64,000 nt of DNA from Glutamicibacter arilaitensis Re117 (GCF_000197735.1 NC_014550.1:1674001-1738000); one strand, 5' to 3'. Numbered from the stretch's first letter, positions 29,369-38,102 are shown. Translations and numbers: made by a program. The notes: a model not told the origin generated them from the sequence alone.

Positions 29369-29851
29369 TTATCTGTTGGACGCCGCAGTGGCCAGCGCTG
29401 GCTTGACACCTTTTGTTGGCAGAGAATAGCGTGCAGTTGCGGTGTTCTGTGATTGCATAGCAGCGCACGCGGGAATTTTGTGGGCTACGGCCGTGTGCTT
29501 CCAGAACTTCATGCGGAACTCAATCATGAGGTCCGTCCCGAGGCGGTCAAAGAACTCTCCTACGGTGAGCCGATCTGAAGATGGCTTCGCCACTTGCAGG
29601 GCGGGTTGCGGTACGGTGACATGCATCAACTGCAACTCATCAGTTTGCGGATCGAGCATCGCTACCAGCACCGCACGCCCATGGATCGAGACCATGCCCA
29701 TTGCATCGTTGAGGGATTCAGCTGGCTGCGTCATGACGATGGGCATTCCCGGAGTCCAGCAATAATCGGCTAGGTGGGCCTTGCCTTCACGGGTGGCGAG
29801 AAAATCAGCGACTCTGATTGCTGTCTGTGTTCGAACGATTCGACCTGGCAT
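29369..29851 (-). CDS. Unrecognised protein, paralogue of the 23535-23978 gene
   Basis: A 160-aa soluble protein of unknown family. The ATG at 29851 gives MPGRIVRTQTAIRVADFL, matching the start of the paralogue; the frame continues to 29875 but without need. Shared blocks are WTPGMPIVMTQP, AVLVAMLDPQTDELQLMH and KFWKHTAVAHKIPA; the C-terminal 25 residues differ. It is followed upstream by another hypothetical gene on the same strand (29983-30432) and a divergent MarR gene, which together may form a small regulated unit. Confidence 0.75.
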   Translation of the reverse strand: MPGRIVRTQTAIRVADFLATREGKAHLADYCWTPGMPIVMTQPAESLNDAMGMVSIHGRAVLVAMLDPQTDELQLMHVTVPQPALQVAKPSSDRLTVGEFFDRLGTDLMIEFRMKFWKHTAVAHKIPACAAMQSQNTATARYSLPTKGVKPALATAASNR

Positions 29852-29982
29852 GTTAGATACTTCCCTTTCTTGCACTGCACATGAATGAAAATACTGATGC
29901 TTCCAGGGTCCGGGAGGTTATGTTGGCCTCGCACTGGACCCTGGTTTTAACGGTGGATTCTTCTTGCTAGGGGCCGGAGCTT

Positions 29983-30432
29983 CTAGGCCATGCTCAAAAT
30001 CGAAGGTTGATCTTCCACAGCCATTCGCGGCCCGCTGGCCTGCTCGGCGGTGAATGGATGGTCCAGCCAGCTCTTGGGCAGCCCAGCGGGGTCTGCGTGT
30101 TCGGGGGATGCCAACAGGTTTTCCCTGCCGGCGACGGCGAACTGCAAATTCCGCACTTCAAACCGGACGCCGAGGTCCTTTTCCATCTGCGGCAGCAGAG
30201 TGCCGTTGGCGTACTGCATCAGATCAGACACGCTGTCTTCACTTTTCGAAGTGCATGCCAAGTTGACGGTCAGTTGATCTGGTGATCCGGTGATCGTGCA
30301 AATCGCTGAATGCACAGTGTCCTTGTTCTGGCACTGCTGGGAACCGAAGGCTGCGATCTTGTGAATCCGCGCCTGCCAGGCCTTGGCTTCGCGCGTGGTT
30401 TTTTCTAAGGGAACTGCTAGGGGCTTATTCAT
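29983..30432 (-). CDS. Hypothetical protein next to a divergent MarR regulator
   Basis: A 149-aa protein I do not recognise. It contains two cysteines about ten residues apart (QQCQNKDTVHSAICTI, near 34-44) and a third at about 59 in NLACTSKSEDSVSDLMQY. No signal peptide or membrane helix is seen. ATG at 30432 follows GGAGCGGA. The gene is divergent from the MarR gene across a 171-bp spacer holding a large imperfect palindrome, so MarR control is plausible. It may be co-transcribed with the 160-aa gene 131 bp downstream. Confidence 0.65.
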   Translation of the reverse strand: MNKPLAVPLEKTTREAKAWQARIHKIAAFGSQQCQNKDTVHSAICTITGSPDQLTVNLACTSKSEDSVSDLMQYANGTLLPQMEKDLGVRFEVRNLQFAVAGRENLLASPEHADPAGLPKSWLDHPFTAEQASGPRMAVEDQPSILSMA

Positions 30433-30474
30433 GTTCCGCTCCGATGATCGTAGCTGTTTCGTAGTAAGATATAT

Positions 30475-30503
30475 GTAGGTAGGCTAACTATTAGCTAGGC
30501 TAC
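30475..30503. promoter_or_regulatory. Imperfect palindrome in the MarR divergent spacer
   Basis: GTAG, four bases, GCTAA, central CTA, TTAGC, four bases, CTAC: 13-bp half-sites (30475-30487 and 30491-30503) with nine of 13 positions symmetric. The position between the divergent genes fits a MarR operator. The whole spacer is AT-rich. Confidence 0.45.
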
Positions 30504-30603
30504 ATTAATATTTTCAAATTATGCAAGCTGGACTTCAAATAAGAGTGGATCCTACTTTTGGAGTTCACGGACTCGGCGTTGATATTGGGCGAAGGGAGTT
30601 CCC

Positions 30604-31167
30604 ATGAGCAGTTTTAGAGCCAGCGGGTATTGGTACGACGAGGGCAGCTCGGTGCCCCAGGCCGTTGATTTGCTTAATCTCATGCGCAGGTACCGTGAGG
30701 CAGAGCGGAGCATGCGAGCACAGACTCGCGGTTCGATGGGAATGAACGAAACCGACATGTCTGCGCTCCGATTCCTGCTGGCAGCCCATCGCAAAGGCAA
30801 GATTCTCCGCCAGCGTGACTTCGCTGAAGAATTGTGCATCTCGAATGCATCTGTTTCGGCTTTGATCGACCGATTGTGCCGTGATGGCTACGCAGATCGT
30901 GTTGCACATCCCGCAGATCGTCGGTCCGTGGGCATCGTGCCCACCGAATACAGTGATACAGAAGTACGCGGAACGCTGCATAAGATGCACGAGCGAATGA
31001 TCGAGGCGGCCGGTACGCTTTCCGAGAGCGAGCGTCTTGCCACGGCAAAATTTTTGAATGCCATGATCCGCAGTGTTCAGATCACTGATGAGCCAGGGCA
31101 TTCCGCTCTGCGCGACTCAACGATGCCGCAGAGCACTGCATCTTCTCGGCAGGGGCATGGCACATAG
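30604..31167 (+). CDS. MarR family transcriptional regulator
   Basis: A 187-aa winged-helix regulator. RQRDFAEELCISNASVSALIDRLCRDGYADRVAHPADRRSVGIVPT (about 62-108) contains the recognition helix and the wing with the conserved D-R-R. The N-terminal helix and the C-terminal helices provide the dimer interface. GGGAG precedes the ATG at 30604. Divergent from a hypothetical gene with a palindrome in the spacer. The ligand is unknown. Confidence 0.9.
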   Translation: MSSFRASGYWYDEGSSVPQAVDLLNLMRRYREAERSMRAQTRGSMGMNETDMSALRFLLAAHRKGKILRQRDFAEELCISNASVSALIDRLCRDGYADRVAHPADRRSVGIVPTEYSDTEVRGTLHKMHERMIEAAGTLSESERLATAKFLNAMIRSVQITDEPGHSALRDSTMPQSTASSRQGHGT

Positions 31168-31393
31168 CGTCAGCTCCTGCCCGTGGGGTATTTGGTTGCA
31201 TTGGAAGGAAACGCTTGAAAGGTGACCATGTTGCTTCCTGCAGGTTGTCTCATTGGAAGAACGTGTGAGGCATCCAAGGTTCTGTCACCGAGTTCCTGAG
31301 TAAAACATTGTAGCCGCTGCCCTGCATCGCTCCTGCACATAAGTTCGGAACAACTAAAAAATTCCGCCCGTCTAACAAGTTAGGAAGATTCGA

Positions 31394-31669
31394 ATGCCTC
31401 GAAAGCATATTGATGTCAGCGTCAGTCACGATGAGTTCGAAGATCTGAATAACGCTTTGGAAGACCATCGCGATAGTTTCAAGCAAATGGCTGAGGAAGC
31501 AATCGGCGGTTTCGGCTTAGAGCCCGAATATTGGGCAGGCCGGGCGCAGGAAGTCGAACGCCTGCGCAAGACGGTTCATGAACGCAGCACCGAGGAACGC
31601 GAACCGCAGGAGGGTGCCGATCCTGGTTCAGCACGAGGCCATGATTTCGAGTCCGATTCCCGCGAATAA
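31394..31669 (+). CDS. Small acidic hypothetical protein
   Basis: A 91-aa highly charged protein (MPRKHIDVSVSHDEFEDLN at the start) with a predicted helical centre and a disordered acidic tail rich in Glu, Asp, Arg and Ser. AGGAAG lies six bases before the ATG. No family is recognised. Coding is likely rather than certain. Confidence 0.5.
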   Translation: MPRKHIDVSVSHDEFEDLNNALEDHRDSFKQMAEEAIGGFGLEPEYWAGRAQEVERLRKTVHERSTEEREPQEGADPGSARGHDFESDSRE

Positions 31670-32001
31670 GCCTCGTATGCGGATAGGGCGCGTTGGACTT
31701 CGAATGCGAAGGGGAATAGCCGCTGCGAGTCCATAATGGGCTGTTGCCGTGGAAGCGAGCAAACAACCAACGGGCAGGAATCATAGCCGGGATATGCCTT
31801 AGTCGAACCGTGTGGAGCCAATCCGCTTACCCATCACCGCGTCCACGGTGCCAAGTAGCAACTCATCGAGCCAGCTGGTCACGCTGTTGTTAAGGCTCTA
31901 AGCAGCCTGGCATGTTAGCGGTGTACTCGACGATGACTGGGGTAATCTCAGCCTATGATTGATTTATCTCTAAATCCAATCAATCAAAGGGGTTGCTTTT
32001 C
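31670..32001. other. Intergenic region with an inverted repeat
   Basis: About 330 bp without a supported gene. TGATTGATT (31956-31964) and AATCAATCA (31978-31986) form a 9-bp inverted repeat with a 13-base spacer. The right arm touches the AAAGGGG ribosome binding site of the next gene, so it could be an operator or affect translation. TATGAT at 31954-31959 is a possible -10 element inside it. Confidence 0.4.
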
Positions 32002-33195
32002 GTGGATTCAACTGAGTTCAATTACCTCAACCTGGAGTTCATCTTCATGGGCGATAAGCCCGAAGTGGCACAGCTGGTACGCACCGCGCTAGCCGACCGC
32101 CGCCTGCTGGGCTTTATCGGCGGAGCTGTTGAGCGTGAGAATTCAACTCAAGTCACCGCCGAAGTGGCCACGGTAAGCGAAGCCCGTGATGCGGTGCTCT
32201 ACCGCATTGATGCCAAGGGCAAGCTGCGCGAAGGGTCGCGCGTGACCAAGCTGGTCCACGAATTGAAGAACTCCACCGGAGCAAGCTACGTGTTGGTGGA
32301 TGGGGATGAGATTGATGGCCCGACTCCGGATGATGAGGTCCTTGGGGACTTCGGCAGCACCAACGAGCTGCTGCACGGTCCCAAGCTCAAGGGCTCAGAG
32401 CTTGTGCTGGCAGCAGGATTCGCGGATAACGAGATCACTGTGTGGGACAGCGCCTCGGGACTGATGGCAATGCTGAAGGAACCTGTCTATGCCCCGAACA
32501 TCTCGCGCTCGAACCGCCCGTTCTTGTCTTTGACTCGAATGGGTAATGTCATTTCGGCAAGCATTGAAGCCAAGGGATCACGCCGCGATATCTTCAGTTC
32601 CTCGCTGGGTATTGTGCTTGATCTGGAGCGCACGCCAATCCTTGAACCAGTTGCCGGTTCGCCGGCAGCATTACGGCTTGAGGAGCTAGAAAGCCTGCTC
32701 TATGGCTACGGTGAAGAGGATACCGAGCTGCTTGAAAAACTGATCTCAGATCCTGCGGCCCGTGCAGAAGCCCAGCAGCTATTGGCGCACTCTGCGGATT
32801 TGAAGGATTTGAAGCGTCTGCTTTCGCTCTTCGGGTTTGACCCGCGCAGCGTGGATTACCTCACCGGGCGCCCGCTGCCCGAAGACCGCCGAGTACTTGC
32901 CACCGGCAACCCGATCAAGACCCTGAGGGCAGCGTTGGCTGAGCAGGAACGTGAAGCCAAGGGAATCGAAAGGTTGCTGTACCGCCACAGTTGGAATCCC
33001 AAGGCGCTCATTGGCTCTGGCATCGCGGTGCTCGCATCCGGTTTGGTGGCGCATCAAGTTCTGGCACGCAGCCAGAAGTTCGAGTGGCTGCCCAAATCAG
33101 CACGCCAAGTCCTGATGGCGGCTTGGTATGCCGATGGCGCGTTCTACCTGGGCAAGGGAATCATTGACGCGCTGAAGGCCAAGCGCAGCAACTGA
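32002..33195 (+). CDS. Hypothetical protein with a C-terminal hydrophobic segment
   Basis: A 397-aa protein of no family I recognise. GTG at 32002 is nine bases after AAAGGGG and is preferred to the TTG at 31993, which directly abuts that site. The first 220 residues look like an alternating strand/helix domain; residues 220-325 are helical and leucine-rich. ALIGSGIAVLASGLVAHQVLA (around 333-353) is a possible membrane segment. An exceptionally strong terminator follows. It is the last gene before the composite transposon. Confidence 0.7.
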   Translation: MDSTEFNYLNLEFIFMGDKPEVAQLVRTALADRRLLGFIGGAVERENSTQVTAEVATVSEARDAVLYRIDAKGKLREGSRVTKLVHELKNSTGASYVLVDGDEIDGPTPDDEVLGDFGSTNELLHGPKLKGSELVLAAGFADNEITVWDSASGLMAMLKEPVYAPNISRSNRPFLSLTRMGNVISASIEAKGSRRDIFSSSLGIVLDLERTPILEPVAGSPAALRLEELESLLYGYGEEDTELLEKLISDPAARAEAQQLLAHSADLKDLKRLLSLFGFDPRSVDYLTGRPLPEDRRVLATGNPIKTLRAALAEQEREAKGIERLLYRHSWNPKALIGSGIAVLASGLVAHQVLARSQKFEWLPKSARQVLMAAWYADGAFYLGKGIIDALKAKRSN

Positions 33196-33213
33196 ACGGC
33201 CAAAGAATTATAG

Positions 33214-33264
33214 ATAGCGAGATGGGTCGCAGTTCATTTGAACTGCGACCCATCTCGCTATTTT
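33214..33264 (+). terminator. Very strong terminator before the transposon
   Basis: A perfect 22-bp stem (33214-33235 with 33240-33261), loop ATTT, then a short T run. Before the transposon arrived, this hairpin lay between this gene and the convergent acyl-CoA synthetase gene and could end both. Confidence 0.93.
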
Positions 33265-33297
33265 AAGCGTTCAGTCTCTGGAGGTTCCCGCTAGCCC

Positions 33298-34693
33298 CAA
33301 TACCGTTTACTTAGTGCATTCATGTGTTAATCTGCTCCCATGGCACGCAGCGGATGGATGAAACCCGTAGAACCAACACGACTTTCGGACCACGTCTCCT
33401 TAGGCGTACTAGCGAAGGTTTTCCCGCCTTCGCTGGTCAACGAGGTGGTCACCAAAGTCGGCGCCGGCGAGCAGCGCTCACGCCTGCTGCCCGCGTGGAT
33501 GATGGTCTACTACGTGATGGCCCTGGCCTTGCATGCTGCAGCTTCCTACGAGGAGGTCATGCGCAACCTGCTCGGCGGTCTGCAATGGATTTCCCACCGT
33601 ACTAGCGAATGGAGCATGCCTACCAAAGCAGCCATTTTCAAGGCCCGTACCCGTCTGGGCGCACCGGTGATGATCGAGCTGTTCGACCAGGCAGCCAAGC
33701 CCTTCGGGCTTCAAACCCCACGGGGGTTCCTGGCCGGGTTGCGCCTGGTCAGTGTGGACGGGACGACCATGGACCTTGCTGATACGCCCGCCAACGAGCG
33801 GGCCTACGGACGACCGGGAACGAACACCGAATTCAAGAGCGCTTTCCCTCAAGCACGACTCCTGGGACTGGTGGAATGCTCCACGCACGCCATTATCGGC
33901 GCGGTGACCGGGCCTTACACTACCGCGGAAAACGACATGTATCCCGGGCTGCACCACAAGCTGGATTCGAGCATGCTTCTGATGGCTGACCGCGGTTTCT
34001 TCAGCTACCGATCTTTCAAGGACAGTGCCGCAACCGGAGCCCAATTGCTCTGGCGGGTGCGCGGAAACATGGTCCTTCCCGTGCATGAGGAATTCGAAGA
34101 CGGCTCGTACCTTTCTGCCGTCTACGAAGGGACCAAGGAACGCCGGAACAACGTGGATCCCATCCGCGTGCGTGTGGTGGAATACGCGGTCGGTGACGGA
34201 GAGAAGACCAGTGAATTCCGGTTGCTCACCACAATCTTGGATCCCGGTATCGCCTCGGCGCGCGAGCTGGCCGAGGCTTATGCGAAGCGATGGGAGATTG
34301 AGTTGTGCTTCAAGGAAATGAAAACCCATCAGCGCGGGCCTTCGGTGGTGCTGCGGTCGAAAACCCCTGAGGGCGTCCTTCAGGAAATCTATGGGTACCT
34401 TTGCGCTCACTATGCGCTGCGCACGTTGATTGGCGAGGTAGCTGCAGAGTTTGACGAGGATCCGTTGCGGATCTCATTCACCCGTACGTTACGGGCCGCC
34501 CGGCGTTCGATGGCCACGCGGCCCGGTTTTTACCCCTGAAAATCTGCGGACATCATTTGCCGCGTTCTGTTCAGAACTTCTTCACGAGCTATTACCCGAG
34601 CGTCGAGACCGGGTCAATCCACGTGTGGTGAAGCGGGAGATGTCTGGCTGGCTGGTGAAGAAAGTCCCGAAACCCGTTAAGTAAACGGTATTG
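33298..34693 (+). mobile_element. IS4-type insertion sequence, left copy
   Basis: The 1396-bp element has 16-bp terminal inverted repeats: CAATACCGTTTACTTA at 33298-33313 and its complement at 34678-34693. It carries one transposase, whose reading frame shifts near the end. The protein and all shadow frames are the same as in the right copy (44635-46030), so the two copies are identical or nearly so and their duplication is recent. Confidence 0.92.
33340..34539 (+). CDS. IS4 family transposase, left copy (frame shifts near the end)
   Basis: A 399-aa DDE transposase. SVDGTTMDLADT holds the first Asp (about 145), LLMADRGFFSY the second (about 218), and YAKRWEIELCFKEMK the IS4-type Y-R-E-K signature with the catalytic Glu (about 315-329). 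The frame closes with a TGA at 34537-34539, but the next 150 bases in the +1 frame (to 34684) code for a C-terminus ending in KPVK that is plausible for this family. All catalytic residues lie before the shift. Either a fixed frameshift that spares activity or programmed frameshifting is possible. Confidence 0.88.
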   Translation: MARSGWMKPVEPTRLSDHVSLGVLAKVFPPSLVNEVVTKVGAGEQRSRLLPAWMMVYYVMALALHAAASYEEVMRNLLGGLQWISHRTSEWSMPTKAAIFKARTRLGAPVMIELFDQAAKPFGLQTPRGFLAGLRLVSVDGTTMDLADTPANERAYGRPGTNTEFKSAFPQARLLGLVECSTHAIIGAVTGPYTTAENDMYPGLHHKLDSSMLLMADRGFFSYRSFKDSAATGAQLLWRVRGNMVLPVHEEFEDGSYLSAVYEGTKERRNNVDPIRVRVVEYAVGDGEKTSEFRLLTTILDPGIASARELAEAYAKRWEIELCFKEMKTHQRGPSVVLRSKTPEGVLQEIYGYLCAHYALRTLIGEVAAEFDEDPLRISFTRTLRAARRSMATRPGFYP

Positions 34694-35195
34694 CCTTTAG
34701 CTGGCAAAACGTTCAATAGATTAAGGCGGGTGGCGTGATTCATTTTGCTGGTGTGCCAGCTTCGTCACCGTGAGCGTAAGGCAAGTAGTCACCGGAACCG
34801 TTGTCGACGATCGCGGTCAAACCACCCTTGGTGGGCGCGCAACCTTCTATGGGCCGCAGGTTCGGTTGGCAGATGGAGGGGACACAGCGGTTCCATCAAC
34901 TACGGTGTTCGAGTTCAATGCGGATTGAATGAGCAGCCCTGAAAACTACGCTGCAGAACACATATCAGGCAAAGCTCAAAGGCGGGGTCGAATATTGATT
35001 ACTGCGCTGTTGTCGGATCATCACTTCAGATGGCACGGTCCTGGGGATTTGAGTTCTGTCATTCATTTCGCCGGTCGGACTGCCAGAGGACACAGTGATA
35101 TCAGATGATTGTAATCAGTGTCACGCGTGTTTCTTGAATTCATGCTGATGTAAACACCACTACTCAGCTCTGAATGCGAGCCAATCATCTATGAT
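34694..35195. other. Inner flank of the left IS4 copy
   Basis: About 500 bp of probable ancestral cargo sequence between the IS4 copy and the first ISL3 element. The only coding signal is the short fragment at 34725-34928; the rest shows no family-like frame. Confidence 0.4.
34725..34928 (+). pseudogene. Fragment of an unidentified gene
   Basis: An open frame from 34725 to the TGA at 34926-34928. From GTG 34770 it would code 52 aa containing VTGTVVDDRGQTTLGGRA and ending TVFEFNAD. The residue pattern (Thr/Val/Gly strands, D-G turns) looks like the end of a beta-rich protein. No ribosome binding site precedes the GTG. I read it as the 3' remnant of a gene truncated near the IS4 copy; a small intact gene cannot be excluded. 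Confidence 0.35.
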
Positions 35196-36644
35196 GGCTC
35201 TTCAGGATTGAGGGTGTAAACGCCGTCTAAACCCACCGGTCTCCAACAACGACCGGGCGATATAGTGCGCCAGATTCTTGAACCCCAACGCGATACCTCG
35301 CAGATGCTCCAACCTGCCATTCAAAGCCTCGGTAGGACCATTCGAACTACCAATATGATCAAAGTACGCGAGAATGTCCGTCTTCCTCCTGCGCAGGGTG
35401 CCGCCGAGCTTTTTCAGCTCCGGCAACCCTTTCGGTACCTTCGTGCCAACTTCGTTGATCAGTTGCTCCAAGGCCCACCGTCCGACCTCGGGCTTCGGTT
35501 GCCGGTAGGCATCCACCATCTTCTGATACACGCTCCAGACCAATTGAACCGGCTCATACTCCGGCTCCTTGAACAGGTCTTCAAGCTTGGTCTTCTGCTT
35601 TTCCGTAGCCAAGGATAGTCCCGTGGTCAGCGTTCGCCTGCACTTGTAAAGCGGGTCATCCTTGCGTCCTCGACGCCCATGTTGCTCACGTTGAATCCGT
35701 TGCCGGGTCTGGTCCAGCGCCTCGGAACCTAGTTTGACTACATGGAATGGATCCAACACCTCCACCGCGTGGGGTAGCTCCTCGACGGCAGCTGTTTTGA
35801 AGCCGGTGAAACCGTCCATTGCGACGACTTCAATGCCCTGTTTCCATTGTTCTTCTTGATCAGCCAGCCAGGTTTTGAATACAGCTTTGGATCTTCCAGG
35901 GACCATGTCGATCAGTCGTGCGGTACCGGTGCCGTCACGCACCGCGGTGAGGTCCACAATCACGGTGACGTATTTGTCGCCGGTTCGGGTATGCCGCCAA
36001 ACATGTTCATCGACTCCCAGCACTTTGACCCCGTCGAAGCGGGTTGGATCATCAATCAGTAAGCGTTGACCTTCAGCCAGCACAGCCTCATTGGCGGTAT
36101 TCCAGGTGACGCCGAGGCCTTCGGCAATTCGGGAGACTGACAAGTGGTGGCAGACCAGTCCAACCAGCGCCCAGCGTAGCCCGGTCCTGCTGATTTTCTG
36201 GCGTGGCGCTACTGCTTGGGACAGCTCTTCACGCCAGACTCGTTGGCAATTGGCGCAACGGTAGCGGCGGTGTTTGATGACTAGGACAGTGGGACGCCAG
36301 CCCAATGGTTCGTGGGCGAGGCGGCGGGTGACGGTATCGCGTGGAATGCCTGCTGCTCCGCAGGTTTGGCACCAAGGGATCGGGTTGGTGACGTGGCAGA
36401 GGATTTCGGCTTTCGCTGCGCTCAGGTGTTGCCCGATTGCGGTCAGTCCCAAGCCGTCAAGATTGGTGAAAGTGGTGAGGTCTGGTGCGGTGAAGGTAGG
36501 ATTGAGCAACGTCGAGGTCTTTCGAAAATGGCTAGTGTAGTAACTTCCATTCTTCTGGAAGACCTCGACTTTTTCGTGCTCGGCGACATGCCCGGGAATC
36601 GGGGTGTTGGTTTCAGGTGGTTACACTCTTATTCCTGAAGAGCC
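35196..36644 (-). mobile_element. ISL3 family element (1449 bp) upstream of the cargo glycosyltransferase
   Basis: Terminal repeats start GGCTCTTCAGGA at both ends (35196-35219 and the complement at 36621-36644, 24 bp with three mismatches). The 8-bp target duplication TCTATGAT is exact at 35188-35195 and 36645-36652. Both features are hallmarks of ISL3. The element carries one intact transposase on the minus strand. The right end lies 70 bp upstream of the glycosyltransferase start, so the insertion is in that gene's promoter region. Confidence 0.94.
35202..36509 (-). CDS. ISL3 family transposase
   Basis: A 435-aa transposase with an N-terminal zinc-finger-like region (CHVTNPIPWCQTCG and CANCQRVW), a helix-turn-helix and the ISL3 DDE domain: VLGVDEHVWRH (first Asp), VVAMDGFTGFK (second Asp) and, near the end, GSSNGPTEALNGRLEHL with the last acidic residue. 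Intact length. The stop codon lies inside the terminal inverted repeat. A close relative of the same length is encoded at 38722-40029, with scattered differences. Confidence 0.94.
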   Translation of the reverse strand: MLNPTFTAPDLTTFTNLDGLGLTAIGQHLSAAKAEILCHVTNPIPWCQTCGAAGIPRDTVTRRLAHEPLGWRPTVLVIKHRRYRCANCQRVWREELSQAVAPRQKISRTGLRWALVGLVCHHLSVSRIAEGLGVTWNTANEAVLAEGQRLLIDDPTRFDGVKVLGVDEHVWRHTRTGDKYVTVIVDLTAVRDGTGTARLIDMVPGRSKAVFKTWLADQEEQWKQGIEVVAMDGFTGFKTAAVEELPHAVEVLDPFHVVKLGSEALDQTRQRIQREQHGRRGRKDDPLYKCRRTLTTGLSLATEKQKTKLEDLFKEPEYEPVQLVWSVYQKMVDAYRQPKPEVGRWALEQLINEVGTKVPKGLPELKKLGGTLRRRKTDILAYFDHIGSSNGPTEALNGRLEHLRGIALGFKNLAHYIARSLLETGGFRRRLHPQS

Positions 36645-36713
36645 TCTATGATTTGAGAAGAATAGGAATCTATTTCTGTATTAGTTCTTCTGCAGCAGAG
36701 GTTGGTTGGCTGA

Positions 36714-38102
36714 ATGTCACGACGTTCGTTCATGATCACTTGGATAATTGACGAGAAATTCGGGGGATTGACGACTGCGTGCTTGCAACGTGCTAGTAGC
36801 TTCGCAAAGAAAGATGGCAAGTCGAATGTTGTAACATTCGCTTATACGCAACACCTCAATTCTACGGTTGAGCGATTGCGCGGAATCGGGCTAATTGCTT
36901 CTGGTGTGAAGGTTCATAACTTGTATTCCGACTATGCCTCCAGAGTCTCGCACCCGCCGGTGAAGAAGCTGGCCGCAAAGGCGGAAGGCATGAAATGGTC
37001 TGTGGAGCCAGTAGAGTCCCAGGTTAATGATGCCGGGATCTTCAAGCATGTGTATGCGCACACGGACGATTCCGCTTCCTCGAGGATCATCTATTCTCGA
37101 CCGGATGGCTCCAAGTTCATGTCTGATGCGAAATTCGTGGTTGGTGGTGAATCAAAACGAGAAATCGCGATATTCAACGGGGCAGGTGAGGTCCTCAAGA
37201 AGTTCTCATCCGCCTCATCGCTGTACCGACATTGGCTGACTGAAATTGTCGGATATGAAGAGTCGATCGCTGTATTCGACAGCAGCTTTGTAGCCTCAAT
37301 GATGGGACCATGGCGTGCGCCGAAGACAACCAAAATGTTTGTCTTTCATTCGTCACATGTTGTGGCCGGTGCTGAACCGGAAACGGGTCCAGTGGTACCA
37401 AAGCATCAAAAAATTGCAGCAAACGCCGATAATTGGGATGTTTTCGTATTCCTCACTCGGCAACAGGCTGATGATTTCAACGCGCGCTTTGGCCACGAAT
37501 CTAAGTCTGTAGTTATCCCGAACATCATCAAGAGTTCCTCGCTCAAGAAATTCTCTCGTCGTAATGACCCTAGGCAAATCATTTCAGTGGGAAGCCTCGA
37601 CAGCAGAAAACAAGTAGATCATGCTATTCGCGCAGTCCATGAACTAAAAGAATTGGGGGTCGACTGCAAGCTCACAATCGTTGGAAAGGGCCAAAAGCAG
37701 CAAGAGTTGCAATCCTTGGCAAAGGAACTCGGATTATCTGACCGTATTGAGTTTGCAGGGCACGTAGATGACGTACCGCGGCGACTTGCAAATAGTGGGA
37801 TCTTGTTATTCACAAGCAAGCTGGAGGGCCAGGGGTTGGTTCTCTTGGAGGCGCAATTCCATGGCTGTGTGCCTATTTCGTATGACGTTCGATATGGCCC
37901 AGCGTCTGTGATCGATAGCGGTGTTAACGGGCTGCTCGTTGGACCCAACGATATTCACGCATTGTCGTCGCACGTTGCGTCACTGATTGATAATCCGAAG
38001 GAATACAAGCGGCTTTCCAAGCAGGCCCACTCATCGGCCAAGCGTTACGCTCGGCAAGACTTGACCAATCTTTGGATCAAGGCGGCAAAAAACGCAAGGT
38101 AG
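36714..38102 (+). CDS. Family 4 glycosyltransferase carried by the transposon
   Basis: A 462-aa GT-B glycosyltransferase. The start is ATG at 36714 (ATG at 36732 is possible). The N-terminal half begins WIIDEKFGGLTTACLQRAS. The C-terminal half has the usual sugar-nucleotide domain: IISVGSLDSRKQVDHAI, IVGKGQKQQEL and the acidic motif EGQGLVLLEAQ with its E-x7-E. It resembles TarM/GtfA-type transferases that glucosylate teichoic acid or proteins. It is clearly related to the chromosomal protein at 54312-56120 but lacks that protein's C-terminal 120 residues. The gene is AT-richer than the average neighbour, which suggests foreign origin. It is the only intact non-transposition gene of the island. 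Confidence 0.85.
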   Translation: MSRRSFMITWIIDEKFGGLTTACLQRASSFAKKDGKSNVVTFAYTQHLNSTVERLRGIGLIASGVKVHNLYSDYASRVSHPPVKKLAAKAEGMKWSVEPVESQVNDAGIFKHVYAHTDDSASSRIIYSRPDGSKFMSDAKFVVGGESKREIAIFNGAGEVLKKFSSASSLYRHWLTEIVGYEESIAVFDSSFVASMMGPWRAPKTTKMFVFHSSHVVAGAEPETGPVVPKHQKIAANADNWDVFVFLTRQQADDFNARFGHESKSVVIPNIIKSSSLKKFSRRNDPRQIISVGSLDSRKQVDHAIRAVHELKELGVDCKLTIVGKGQKQQELQSLAKELGLSDRIEFAGHVDDVPRRLANSGILLFTSKLEGQGLVLLEAQFHGCVPISYDVRYGPASVIDSGVNGLLVGPNDIHALSSHVASLIDNPKEYKRLSKQAHSSAKRYARQDLTNLWIKAAKNAR

